DNA from: Pseudomonas khorasanensis
Lineage (GTDB): Bacteria; Pseudomonadota; Gammaproteobacteria; Pseudomonadales; Pseudomonadaceae
NCBI RefSeq assembly: GCF_014268505.2
Contig: NZ_JABWQP020000016.1
Coordinates: 42,943 to 106,942 of the forward strand
DNA length: 64,000 nucleotides
Direction: 5' to 3'
How positions within the stretch are numbered: position 1 is the stretch's first letter; each line of letters starts with the position of its first letter. The notes beneath the pieces were generated by a model. It did no database searches. It was not told the DNA's origin and saw only the letters and a program-made list of their open reading frames with translations. The position numbers and the translations under genes are program-made. Of the stretch, positions 51,722 to 60,236 are shown one piece after another.

Positions 51722-51791
51722 CGCTTTCGCGAGCAGGCTCGCTCCCACAGGGGTACGCATTCCAAAGTGGGAGCGAGCCTGCTCGCGAAGG
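51722..51791. repeat. REP pair (REPIN)
   Basis: Two inverted GAGCGAGCCTGCTCGC elements lie between purU and fdhA. Confidence 0.9.
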
Positions 51792-51894
51792 GGCCATAAC
51801 TGACAACGCAAGACCAACGAGCAATACCCGAGCACTCAACGCGCTGCCCAACCGGGGCAACGCAGTTCCATAAAAACAACAGCGAGGTGAAAGC

Positions 51895-53094
51895 ATGTCT
51901 GGCAATCGTGGTGTGGTGTATCTCGGCGCTGGCAAGGTCGAAGTACAGAAAATCGACTACCCGAAAATGCAGGACCCGCGCGGTCGCAAGATCGAGCACG
52001 GGGTCATTCTCAAAGTGGTTTCCACCAACATCTGCGGCTCCGACCAGCACATGGTGCGCGGCCGGACCACGGCGCAGACCGGTCTGGTACTGGGCCATGA
52101 AATCACCGGTGAGGTGATCGAAAAGGGCTCCGACGTCGAGAACCTGAAAATCGGTGATCTGGTTTCGGTACCATTCAACGTCGCTTGCGGGCGCTGCCGT
52201 TCCTGCAAGGAGCAACACACCGGCGTCTGCCTGACCGTCAACCCGGCCCGTGCCGGTGGCGCTTACGGTTACGTCGACATGGGCGACTGGACCGGTGGCC
52301 AGGCCGAATACGTGCTGGTGCCGTACGCCGATTTCAACCTGCTGAAACTGCCGGACCGCGATAAGGCCATGGAGAAAATCCGCGACCTGACTTGCCTCTC
52401 CGACATCCTGCCGACCGGTTATCACGGCGCAGTGACGGCCGGCGTGGGTCCGGGCAGTACCGTTTATATCGCCGGCGCCGGCCCGGTCGGTCTGGCCGCT
52501 GCGGCATCCGCGCGCTTGCTCGGCGCGGCCGTGGTGATCATCGGCGACGTCAACACCATCCGCCTGGCGCACGCCAAGGCGCAGGGTTTTGAGATCGTCG
52601 ATCTGTCGCAAGACACGCCACTGCATGAACAGATCGCCGCGCTGCTGGGCGAGCCGGAAGTGGATTGCGCGGTGGACTGCGTCGGTTTCGAAGCGCGCGG
52701 CCATGGCCACGACGGCGTCAAGGCCGAAGCCCCGGCCACCGTGCTCAACTCGCTGATGGGCGTGGTGCGCGTAGCCGGCAAGATCGGTATTCCGGGCCTC
52801 TACGTGACCGAAGATCCGGGCGCCGTGGACGCCGCCGCGAAAATGGGCAGCCTGAGCATTCGCTTCGGCCTGGGCTGGGCCAAGTCCCACAGCTTCCACA
52901 CCGGCCAGACCCCGGTCATGAAGTACAACCGCCAACTGATGCAGGCAATCATGTGGGACCGCATCAACATCGCCGAAGTGGTGGGCGTGCAGGTGATCAG
53001 CCTCGATCAGGCGCCGGAAGGCTATGGCGAGTTCGATGCCGGTGTGCCGAAGAAGTTTGTGATTGATCCGCACAAGTTGTTCAGTGCGGCGTAA
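51895..53094 (+). CDS. fdhA: Glutathione-independent formaldehyde dehydrogenase
   Basis: A zinc alcohol dehydrogenase-family enzyme of 399 residues oxidising formaldehyde to formate with tightly bound NAD. The catalytic zinc cysteine is in NICGSDQHMV and the structural zinc set in CGRCRSCKEQHTGVC. The Rossmann motif is GAGPVGLAAAASARLLG. It removes formaldehyde released by GbcAB, DgcAB and Sox. A strong terminator follows, ending the catabolic block. Confidence 0.95.
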   Translation: MSGNRGVVYLGAGKVEVQKIDYPKMQDPRGRKIEHGVILKVVSTNICGSDQHMVRGRTTAQTGLVLGHEITGEVIEKGSDVENLKIGDLVSVPFNVACGRCRSCKEQHTGVCLTVNPARAGGAYGYVDMGDWTGGQAEYVLVPYADFNLLKLPDRDKAMEKIRDLTCLSDILPTGYHGAVTAGVGPGSTVYIAGAGPVGLAAAASARLLGAAVVIIGDVNTIRLAHAKAQGFEIVDLSQDTPLHEQIAALLGEPEVDCAVDCVGFEARGHGHDGVKAEAPATVLNSLMGVVRVAGKIGIPGLYVTEDPGAVDAAAKMGSLSIRFGLGWAKSHSFHTGQTPVMKYNRQLMQAIMWDRINIAEVVGVQVISLDQAPEGYGEFDAGVPKKFVIDPHKLFSAA

Positions 53095-53111
53095 GGATTT
53101 TACCGCGACAC

Positions 53112-53140
53112 AAAACGGCGACCTCAGGGTCGCCGTTTTT
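53112..53140 (+). terminator. Intrinsic terminator after fdhA
   Basis: AAAACGGCGACC pairs with GGTCGCCGTTTT around a TCAG loop and ends in a T run. Confidence 0.92.
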
Positions 53141-53280
53141 ATGTGTGCTTTCACATTTTCGCTACGGGCCTTGGGTGAGAATGCTCCCGTGCACCCCGGA
53201 ACATGCCAGCCAATCACGGGTCAAACCGGCAGTTTGGTCGCTGTTCAACGGTGACAGCTTTTTCACAAGAGGATGTCTGA

Positions 53281-53838
53281 ATGAAGATTTCACGCGGTTT
53301 TGCCCTGGCATCGCTCCTGACCCTGGCCGCCGGCCCGGTGTTTGCCGGTTTCAGTCTGAATGACGTAGCCGGTGCGGTATCGGGCATGCAGGGCGGTGAC
53401 AAGGCGGCCGCTGCGGCGCCGACGTCGGAGACCGCCGGTTTGCTCAGCGCCCTGAGTGCGCTGGATGTCACGCCCGAACAAGCCGTCGGCGGCACCAGTG
53501 CGATGCTGGGCCTGGCAAAGAATCAGTTGAGCAGCACAGATTATTCGCAACTGGCCAAGGAAGTGCCGGGCATCGATAAATTGTCCGGCGGCGGTGGCAA
53601 TCTCGCGGCGCTGGGGGCTTTGCTCGGTTCGTCCGGAAAATCCGCCGGGCTGGAGAATGCGTTGGGCAACGTCAAGGACACCAACGACCTGAACAATGCC
53701 TTCAGCGCACTGGGCATGGACACCGGCATGATCGGTCAGTTTGCCCCGGTGCTGTTGCAATACCTCGGTCAGCAGGGCGTCGGCGGTTCGCTGTTGAGCA
53801 GTCTGGGCAGCATTTGGGGCACCGGCACCGGCAGTTGA
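53281..53838 (+). CDS. DUF2780-family secreted protein
   Basis: A 185-residue protein with a signal peptide (SRGFALASLLTLAAGPVFAG) and an Ala/Gly/Ser/Leu-rich mature part typical of DUF2780 (VcgC/VcgE type). No catalytic motif or cysteine is visible. Segments around GGTSAMLGLAKNQLSSTDY and FAPVLLQYLGQQGVGGSLL suggest amphipathic helices. Function unknown. Its stop lies one base from the stop of the convergent acyltransferase gene. Confidence 0.82.
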   Translation: MKISRGFALASLLTLAAGPVFAGFSLNDVAGAVSGMQGGDKAAAAAPTSETAGLLSALSALDVTPEQAVGGTSAMLGLAKNQLSSTDYSQLAKEVPGIDKLSGGGGNLAALGALLGSSGKSAGLENALGNVKDTNDLNNAFSALGMDTGMIGQFAPVLLQYLGQQGVGGSLLSSLGSIWGTGTGS

Positions 53839-53839
53839 G

Positions 53840-54760
53840 TCAACGGCGCTCGTTGCGCAAGGCGGCGATGCGCTGATCCTTCTCGGTCCAGAGCTGGTTG
53901 ACCCAGTTCTGGACGCGCTCGCGAAACACCGGGTCTTTCTCGTAATCGCCTTGCCACAGCGCGGGGTCGAGTTCCCGGGTCTTGATGTCAATGATCACGC
54001 GCGGAACGTCGCCGCTGATCAGGTCCCAGAACCCCGGGATTTTCTCTTGGGGGTATACGACCGTGACGTCGAGTATCGCATCGAGTTGTTCACCCATCGC
54101 CGCCAGCACGAACGCCACGCCACCGGCCTTTGGCTTGAGCAGGTGGTTGAACGGTGAAGCCTGCTGCGTGCTTTTCGCCAGGGTGTAGCGCGTGCCTTCC
54201 AGATAATTGACCACCGTCACTGGCTGTCGCTTGAACAGCTCACACGCCGCTTTGGTGATTTCCAGATCCTTGCCCGCCAGTTCCGGGTTCTTCGCCAGAA
54301 ACGCCTTGGTGTAGCGCTTCATGAACGGGTAATCCAGCGCCCACCACGCCAGCCCCAGAAACGGCACCCAGATCAGCTCTTTCTTGAGGAAGAATTTGAA
54401 AAACGGCGTGCGCCGGTTGAGGGTCTGGATCAGTGCCGGAATGTCGACCCACGACTGGTGGTTGCTGACGACGAGATACGAGGTGTCGCGGCGTAAATCA
54501 TCGCCGCCGCGAATGTCCCACTGCGTCGGGATGCACAGCTGGAAGATCAGCTTGTCGATCTCGGCCCAGGTCTCGGCGATCCACATCACCGCCCCCGATG
54601 CGTAGTCGCGCCAGCGCCCGGGTGCAACCAGCTTGAGCAGGGCGAACAGCATCAACGGCCCTATCAGGATCAGGGTGTTGAGCAACAGCAGCAGGGTGAC
54701 GAAACAGCCGGTGAGCAGGCGGCGCATAAGCAACTCTATGAAGTCGGTTGGGCGCGCCAT
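53840..54760 (-). CDS. PlsC-type acyltransferase (YihG-like)
   Basis: A 306-residue membrane-associated acyltransferase. One or two N-terminal membrane helices (CFVTLLLLLNTLILIGPLML) precede the HX4D motif (SNHQSWVD), the EGTR block (NYLEGTRYT) and a conserved proline region. These are the marks of lysophospholipid acyltransferases. It resembles E. coli YihG. Start is uncertain: ATG 54760 (MARPTDFIELL) fits YihG length; ATG 54727 has a slightly better ribosome site. Confidence 0.83.
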   Translation of the reverse strand: MARPTDFIELLMRRLLTGCFVTLLLLLNTLILIGPLMLFALLKLVAPGRWRDYASGAVMWIAETWAEIDKLIFQLCIPTQWDIRGGDDLRRDTSYLVVSNHQSWVDIPALIQTLNRRTPFFKFFLKKELIWVPFLGLAWWALDYPFMKRYTKAFLAKNPELAGKDLEITKAACELFKRQPVTVVNYLEGTRYTLAKSTQQASPFNHLLKPKAGGVAFVLAAMGEQLDAILDVTVVYPQEKIPGFWDLISGDVPRVIIDIKTRELDPALWQGDYEKDPVFRERVQNWVNQLWTEKDQRIAALRNERR

Positions 54761-54827
54761 GATAAGTGGCTTCGGGCAACAGGCCAAATCGGCGCTGACG
54801 AATGTTTCACTTTAGGCGCGTTAACCT

Positions 54828-54930
54828 GATCGTTCACACGCTCTGCGTGGTAGCGCCGCCCGGGACGCTCCGCGTCCCTGTGACGCAGAGCGTCACCTGA
54901 TGCATTCCCACGCAGAGCGTGGGAACGATC
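54828..54930. repeat. Inverted repeat, CCCACGCAGAGCGTGGGAA class
   Basis: GATCGTTCACACGCTCTGCG and its inverted partner ending GTGGGAACGATC lie between the acyltransferase and the retropepsin-like gene. Third copy of this family in the window. Confidence 0.8.
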
Positions 54931-54992
54931 AAGCGTGCAACGGTCTAAAATCCCACGTCTGCCGCCCACCATTTTCCAAGGAAGCCCCCTAC

Positions 54993-55499
54993 GTGAAATC
55001 TCTCCTTGCACTGTTTGCCCTCGTCGCGCTGCCGGTCATGGCCGCCGAGCCGACCCTTTACGGGCGCTACGAATACATCGCGCTGCCGGAAATCGGCGGC
55101 GAAGTGCTCAAGGCCAAGATGGACACCGGCGCGCTGACCGCGTCGCTGTCGGCCAAGGACATCGAAATGTTCACCCGTGATGGCGACGAGTGGGTGCGTT
55201 TCCGCCTCGCCACCAAGGACGCCAGCAATAAGGTGTTCGAACACAAGGTAGCGCGCATCAGCAAAATCAAAAGCCGTTCCGACGAGGACGACGAAGAACG
55301 CGACGCTTCCGATGTCGCCAAGCGGCCGGTGGTCGATCTGGAGCTTTGCCTGGGCAACGTCAAGCGCACCGTCGAGGTCAATCTGACCGACCGCAGCCAC
55401 TTCAATTACCCGCTGTTGATCGGGGCCAAGGCCTTGCGCGAGTTCGACGCGGCGGTCAATCCGGCGCGTCGCTACACCGCCGATAAACCTGACTGTTAA
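54993..55499 (+). CDS. Retropepsin-like (PF05618, 'ATP-dependent zinc protease') periplasmic protein
   Basis: A 168-residue secreted protein. Signal peptide KSLLALFALVALPVMA is followed by a beta-rich domain with the aspartyl-protease-like motif KMDTGALTASL and HFNYPLLIGAKALREF. The family is often labelled zinc protease, but the DTGA motif points to a single-domain aspartic fold. Start is GTG 54993, with AAGGA ten bases upstream; a reading from 54900 runs through the repeat and is rejected. It lies 69 bp before creB. Confidence 0.8.
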   Translation: MKSLLALFALVALPVMAAEPTLYGRYEYIALPEIGGEVLKAKMDTGALTASLSAKDIEMFTRDGDEWVRFRLATKDASNKVFEHKVARISKIKSRSDEDDEERDASDVAKRPVVDLELCLGNVKRTVEVNLTDRSHFNYPLLIGAKALREFDAAVNPARRYTADKPDC

Positions 55500-55568
55500 G
55501 TGGTCTGATTGACGTAACCCCGGGCTTGGGGCACCGTTCGCGCATTACCTGCCACGGGCTCGGATGCC

Positions 55569-56249
55569 ATGCCGCATATCCTGATTGTCGAAGACGAAGC
55601 GGCGATTGCCGACACGCTGATTTTTGCCTTGCAGGGCGAGGGGTTCACCACCACGTGGCTGAGCCTTGGCGCGATGGCGCTGGAGCATCAGCGCCAGACG
55701 CCGGCTGACCTGATCATCCTCGACATCGGTCTGCCGGACATCAGTGGTTTCGAGACCTGCAGGCAGCTGCGCCGGTTCAGCGAAGTGCCGGTGTTGTTTC
55801 TCAGCGCCCGCGACGCCGAAATCGACCGCGTGGTGGGTCTTGAGATTGGCGCTGATGACTACGTCGTGAAACCCTTTAGCCCGCGGGAAGTCGCGGCGCG
55901 TGTGCGGGCGATCCTCAAACGGATGGCACCACGACCTGTCAATGAGCCTGTTTCGACGCTGTTTCGTATTGATCCCGAACGCGTACAAATCAGCTATCGC
56001 GGCCAGCCGTTAAGCCTGACCCGCCACGAATTCCGCCTGCTGCAATGTCTGCTCGAGCAGCCGGAGCGGGTGTTCAGCCGCGAGCAATTGCTTGATGCGC
56101 TGGGCGTCGCCGCCGACGCAGGGTACGAGCGCAGCATCGACAGCCACATCAAAAGCGTGCGCGCCAAGTTGCGACTGGTGCGCGCCGACGCCGAGCCGAT
56201 CCAGACCCATCGCGGCCTCGGTTACAGCTATAGCCCGGGGCACAGCTGA
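55569..56249 (+). CDS. creB: Two-component response regulator CreB
   Basis: An OmpR/PhoB-type regulator of 226 residues. The receiver domain has the acidic pair (VEDEAAI), phosphoacceptor aspartate in DLIILDIGLPD and lysine in DDYVVKPFSPRE. The C-terminal winged helix ends GLGYSY. The creBCD order and sequence identify CreB, which in Pseudomonas affects biofilm growth, fitness and beta-lactam responses. Its stop overlaps the creC start by one base. Confidence 0.92.
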   Translation: MPHILIVEDEAAIADTLIFALQGEGFTTTWLSLGAMALEHQRQTPADLIILDIGLPDISGFETCRQLRRFSEVPVLFLSARDAEIDRVVGLEIGADDYVVKPFSPREVAARVRAILKRMAPRPVNEPVSTLFRIDPERVQISYRGQPLSLTRHEFRLLQCLLEQPERVFSREQLLDALGVAADAGYERSIDSHIKSVRAKLRLVRADAEPIQTHRGLGYSYSPGHS

Positions 56250-57667
56250 TGTCGTTGGGGCTGCGGATCTTTCTGGTGTATGTGCTGTTTGTCGGCCTGA
56301 CCGGTTACTTTGTGCTCAATACCGTGATGGAGGAAATCCGCCCCGGCGTGCGCCAGTCCACGGAAGAGACGCTGGTGGACACCGCCAACCTGATGGCGGA
56401 AATCCTGCGTGACGATTTCAAGGCCGGCACCCTCAGCGAGAACCGCTGGCCGCAGCTGCTACGCGCCTATGGCGAACGCCAGCCGCAAGCGACGATCTGG
56501 GGCTTGCCGAAAAATCAGGTCAACCACCGCATCTACGTCACCGACGCCAAAGGTATCGTCGTGCTCGACTCCAGCGGCGTGGCGGTCGGTCAGGATTATT
56601 CGCGCTGGAACGACGTCTACCTGACCTTGCGCGGCGAGTATGGCGCGCGCTCCAGTCGCAGCGATCCGGATGATCCGAACTCTTCGGTGATGCATGTCGG
56701 CGCGCCCATTCGTGACAACGGCAAAATCATCGGGGTGGTCACCGTGGCCAAGCCCAACAGCTCGCTGCAACCCTACGTCGATCGAACCGAACGGCGCTTG
56801 CTGTTTTACGGTGCCGGGTTGATCGGCCTCGGCCTGTTGTTTGGCGCACTGCTGTCGTGGTGGCTGAGCCGTGCGCTGCATCGACTGACCGGTTACGCCC
56901 AGGCAGTGAGCGAAGGGCGGCGGGTGGAAGTGCCGCATTATCGCGGCGGGGAACTTGAACAGCTGGCCACCGCCGTCGAGCAGATGCGCACGCAACTGGA
57001 AGGCAAGGCTTACGTCGAACGCTATGTGCACACCCTCACCCATGAATTGAAAAGTCCGTTGGCAGCAATTCGCGGCGCGGCGGAGTTGTTGCAAGGCGAG
57101 ATGCCGCCGGCCCAGCGTCTGCGTTTTGTCAGCAACATCGACAGCGAAAGCGCGCGGATGCAGCAGTTGATCGAGCGCTTGCTGAATCTGGCCCAGGTCG
57201 AACAACGCCAAGGGCTGGAAGAAAAGGTGGCGGTGCCGCTGTCGGTGCTGGTCGAGCAATTGCTGCAGGCGCAGGCGGCGCGAATCGAAGGCAAACAGCT
57301 GCGCGTCGAGCAATCAATCGGCGGGGATTTGCTGCTGATGGGCGAGCCGTTTCTGCTGCGTCAGGCGTTGGGCAATCTGCTGGAAAACGCACTGGATTTC
57401 ACCCCGGCGCAGGGGCTGCTGCGCTTCAGTGCCGAGCGGGTGGGCGAGCAAATCGAGTGTCGTCTGTTCAATGAAACCGCGCCGATTCCCGATTACGCCT
57501 TGCCGCGCCTGACCGAACGCTTCTACTCGCTGCCGCGCCCCGACAGTGGGCGCAAGAGCACGGGGTTGGGGCTGAATTTTGTCGAAGAAGTGGTCAAGTT
57601 GCATGGCGGGGTGATGCGCATTGGCAATGTCGAGGGCGGGGTTGAGGTGGTCTTGCGCTTGCCTTGA
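56249..57667 (+). CDS. creC: Sensor histidine kinase CreC
   Basis: A membrane kinase of 472 residues. Two N-terminal membrane helices flank a periplasmic Cache-like domain (about 30-180); a HAMP linker is followed by the phosphoacceptor histidine in LTHELKSPLAAIRGAAE. The ATPase region has an N box (LLENALDFTP) and STGLGLNFVEEVV. It phosphorylates CreB. In P. aeruginosa loss of PBP4 activates CreBC. Confidence 0.92.
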   Translation: MSLGLRIFLVYVLFVGLTGYFVLNTVMEEIRPGVRQSTEETLVDTANLMAEILRDDFKAGTLSENRWPQLLRAYGERQPQATIWGLPKNQVNHRIYVTDAKGIVVLDSSGVAVGQDYSRWNDVYLTLRGEYGARSSRSDPDDPNSSVMHVGAPIRDNGKIIGVVTVAKPNSSLQPYVDRTERRLLFYGAGLIGLGLLFGALLSWWLSRALHRLTGYAQAVSEGRRVEVPHYRGGELEQLATAVEQMRTQLEGKAYVERYVHTLTHELKSPLAAIRGAAELLQGEMPPAQRLRFVSNIDSESARMQQLIERLLNLAQVEQRQGLEEKVAVPLSVLVEQLLQAQAARIEGKQLRVEQSIGGDLLLMGEPFLLRQALGNLLENALDFTPAQGLLRFSAERVGEQIECRLFNETAPIPDYALPRLTERFYSLPRPDSGRKSTGLGLNFVEEVVKLHGGVMRIGNVEGGVEVVLRLP

Positions 57668-57679
57668 AACCCAGTCGCG

Positions 57680-57707
57680 GCCTTCGCGAGCAGGCTCGCT
57701 CCCACAG
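57680..57707. repeat. Single REP element between creC and creD
   Basis: One CTTCGCGAGCAGGCTCGCTC element lies 12 bp after creC. It lacks the inverted partner seen at most other sites. Confidence 0.85.
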
Positions 57708-57799
57708 GGGAATGCATTCTCCACACAATCTCCACATTCCCCCCACAAAACCACCACGGCCGATCAGCAGACTCTCCTCATCCAAACAGGGAGAGTCCC

Positions 57800-59170
57800 A
57801 TGAACAAGAATTTGACCATCAAGCTCGGCGCGATTGCCTTATTGATCCTGCTGTTGCTGATCCCGTTGCTGATGATCGACGGCATCATTGACGAGCGTCA
57901 GCAACTGCGCGACGGCGTGCTCGAAGACATCGCCCGCAGTTCCAGCTACAGCCAGCAGCTGACCGGGCCGGTGATGGTAGTGCCGTATCGCAAAGTGATC
58001 CATAACTGGAAGACCGACTATAAAACCAACAAGCGTTATGACGAACCGAGGGAAGAGCGCGGCCGTTTGTATTTCCTGCCGGAACGCTTCGAACTCGACG
58101 GTCAGGTACAGACCGAACTGCGCGCCCGGGGTATTTATCAAGCGCGGCTTTTCCACGCGGATAACCGCATCAATGGCCATTTCTCATTGCCGGCGCAATT
58201 GGGGATCAAAGAAGACTTCAGCGACTACCGTTTTGAACCGCCATTTCTCGCGGTCGGCATCAGCGATATTCGCGGGATCGAAAATGCTCTGAAACTGGAA
58301 CTCGACGGCCAGCGCCTGGACTTCGTTCCAGGCACTCAGGTCGGCTGGCTCGGTGAAGGGGTGCGCGTGACGCTGCCGTTGCTGGACACCAGCAAAACCA
58401 CCGAGATGAGCTTTGGTTTCGATCTGCGCCTGCAAGGCACTGGGTCATTGCAGGTGTTGCCGGTGGGCAAGACCAGTAGCGTCAGCCTCACTGCTAATTG
58501 GCCGCATCCCAGTTTTATCGGCAATTTCCTGCCCGGTAATCGCGAAATCAGCGACGCCGGTTTCCGCGCTGACTGGCAGACCACCTTCTTTTCCACCAAC
58601 CTGCAAGATGCCCTGAGCCGTTGCGTCAACAACGACGATTGCGAAGCCTTTAGCGGGCGCAGCTTCGGCGTAAGTTTCATCGACCCGGTGGACCAATATC
58701 TGAAAAGTGACCGGGCGATCAAATACGCCTTGCTGTTCATCGTGCTGACGTTCGCCGGTTTCTTTCTGTTCGAAGTGCTCAAGAGCCTGGCGGTGCATCC
58801 GGTGCAATACGCCTTGGTCGGTGTGGCGCTGGCGTTCTTTTATCTGCTGCTCCTGTCGCTGTCCGAACACATCGGTTTTGCTTTGGCGTACGCGCTTTCG
58901 GCCAGTGGCTGCGTATTGCTGATCGGCTTCTATGTCAGTCACGTTCTGCGCAGTGCGCGGCATGGCTTGAGTTTTTCGGCGGGGCTGACGGCGTTGTATA
59001 CCCCGCTTTACGGGTTGCTCAGCGCCGAGGATTACGCGCTGCTGATGGGCTCGCTGATGTTGTTCGGTCTGCTCGGCGTGTTCATGGTGCTGACGCGCAA
59101 ACTGGACTGGTACGGGATTGGCGTGAAGTCGGCCAAGCCGCTGGAGTTTGATGTGGAGACGATGCAATGA
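57800..59170 (+). CDS. creD: Inner membrane protein CreD
   Basis: A 456-residue membrane protein with one N-terminal helix (LGAIALLILLLLIPLLMIDG), a large periplasmic domain of about 290 residues and about five to six C-terminal helices. This is the CreD layout. CreD is the main target of CreBC in Pseudomonas and affects envelope integrity and biofilm. It starts 132 bp after creC, with a REP element between, so a separate CreB-responsive promoter is possible. GGGAGAGTCCC precedes the ATG. Confidence 0.92.
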   Translation: MNKNLTIKLGAIALLILLLLIPLLMIDGIIDERQQLRDGVLEDIARSSSYSQQLTGPVMVVPYRKVIHNWKTDYKTNKRYDEPREERGRLYFLPERFELDGQVQTELRARGIYQARLFHADNRINGHFSLPAQLGIKEDFSDYRFEPPFLAVGISDIRGIENALKLELDGQRLDFVPGTQVGWLGEGVRVTLPLLDTSKTTEMSFGFDLRLQGTGSLQVLPVGKTSSVSLTANWPHPSFIGNFLPGNREISDAGFRADWQTTFFSTNLQDALSRCVNNDDCEAFSGRSFGVSFIDPVDQYLKSDRAIKYALLFIVLTFAGFFLFEVLKSLAVHPVQYALVGVALAFFYLLLLSLSEHIGFALAYALSASGCVLLIGFYVSHVLRSARHGLSFSAGLTALYTPLYGLLSAEDYALLMGSLMLFGLLGVFMVLTRKLDWYGIGVKSAKPLEFDVETMQ

Positions 59171-59254
59171 GCGGGTTGAGAGCTGAGCGCAGGGAGGTGG
59201 CGGTTTTGCTGACGCGGATATTTGCAGCGCTGCCGCCAGAACCGAGGTGGTGCA

Positions 59255-59329
59255 TTCGCGAGCAAGCTCGCTCCCACAAGGGATTCGAGAATGGCACCCA
59301 TCCTGTGGGAGCGAGCCTGCTCGCGAAGA
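59255..59329. repeat. REP pair (REPIN)
   Basis: Inverted GAGCAAGCTCGC and GAGCGAGCCTGCTCGC elements lie between convergent creD and the GST gene. Confidence 0.88.
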
Positions 59330-59351
59330 GGCCGGAACAGGCAGCGCAGCT

Positions 59352-59981
59352 TTAAGGCTTGGGCATCGTCGCGACCATGGACGGTCGCTGGCTCACTTCA
59401 AAATACCAGTGGGCCAGTTGCGGATTGGCCGCGCGCCAGTCCATGTCAGGGAAGCGCAGATCGAGATAACCCAATGCGCAGGCCACGCTGATCGCCGCGA
59501 CATCGAAATGGCTGGTCAGCTCGGCAATCGCCTCGCTCTCCAGCACCGCGAGGGCGCGGCGGATCTTGTCGCGCTGGGCGTCTAGCCATTCATCCCAATG
59601 CTTTTCCACCGGACGCAGCGCCATTTCGTAGCGCACCATCACCGACGCGTCCATGATCCCGTCGGCCATCGACGCCAATGTCAGGCGCCGCCAGCGCGCC
59701 GCGCCTTCTCGCGGGATCAGCGGGTTGCCGACGTGCTGCTGATCGAGGTATTCGAGGATGACGCGGCTGTCATGGATGACATTGCCGTCGGCCAGGCGCA
59801 GGGCGGGGATTTTGCTCAACGGGTTGTCGGCGATCAGCGCCGGGTTTGGGTTGACCGGACTGAGTACACAGTCCTGCAGCGCGACGCGATTCTGCTGGCC
59901 GGTCTCGTGCAGCAGCACCATGACTTTGCGGACGAAGGGCGACAGGGTGTTGTGATACAGGGTCATGCTGGGGGCGGACAT
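59352..59981 (-). CDS. Glutathione S-transferase family protein
   Basis: A 209-residue GST. The thioredoxin-like N-domain (MTLYHNTLSPFVRKVMVLLHE; NPLSKIPALRLADG; HDSRVILEYLDQ) carries the glutathione-binding Pro and Ser-Arg region. A helical C-domain follows. The first active-site residue is serine (LSPF) rather than cysteine. ATG 59981 lacks a strong ribosome site; ATG 59966 is an alternative. Substrate unknown. Confidence 0.88.
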   Translation of the reverse strand: MSAPSMTLYHNTLSPFVRKVMVLLHETGQQNRVALQDCVLSPVNPNPALIADNPLSKIPALRLADGNVIHDSRVILEYLDQQHVGNPLIPREGAARWRRLTLASMADGIMDASVMVRYEMALRPVEKHWDEWLDAQRDKIRRALAVLESEAIAELTSHFDVAAISVACALGYLDLRFPDMDWRAANPQLAHWYFEVSQRPSMVATMPKP

Positions 59982-60056
59982 GGGCAAGGTCTCGATCAGG
60001 GCAATGATCGGCAGCATAGCCTGCTCAAGTCCGGCGCAGAACCCACATGGGAATTC

Positions 60057-60236
60057 TCAGCTTCGCCGCATTAATCCCTTTATGGCCAGAACCGCAGGCA
60101 CGCCAAGCCCAACCCAGCTCAACGCATCCCAGATCCCGTCCCCCAGCAACGCGGCGAACAACCCTGCCGCGCTGAGCAACGCGATCACGATCGGTGTGCT
60201 GAACACTCTCCAGAAACTCGACTGACGCGGCTTCAT
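60057..60236 (-). CDS. Small membrane protein overlapping the PepSY gene
   Basis: A 59-residue protein (MKPRQSSFWRVFSTPIVIALL...) with two predicted membrane helices and a basic C-terminus (KGLMRRS). Its ATG overlaps the stop of the upstream PepSY gene by four bases (ATGA at 60233-60236), which strongly suggests a real, coupled gene. It may be an accessory subunit for the PepSY protein. Function unknown. Confidence 0.75.
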   Translation of the reverse strand: MKPRQSSFWRVFSTPIVIALLSAAGLFAALLGDGIWDALSWVGLGVPAVLAIKGLMRRS

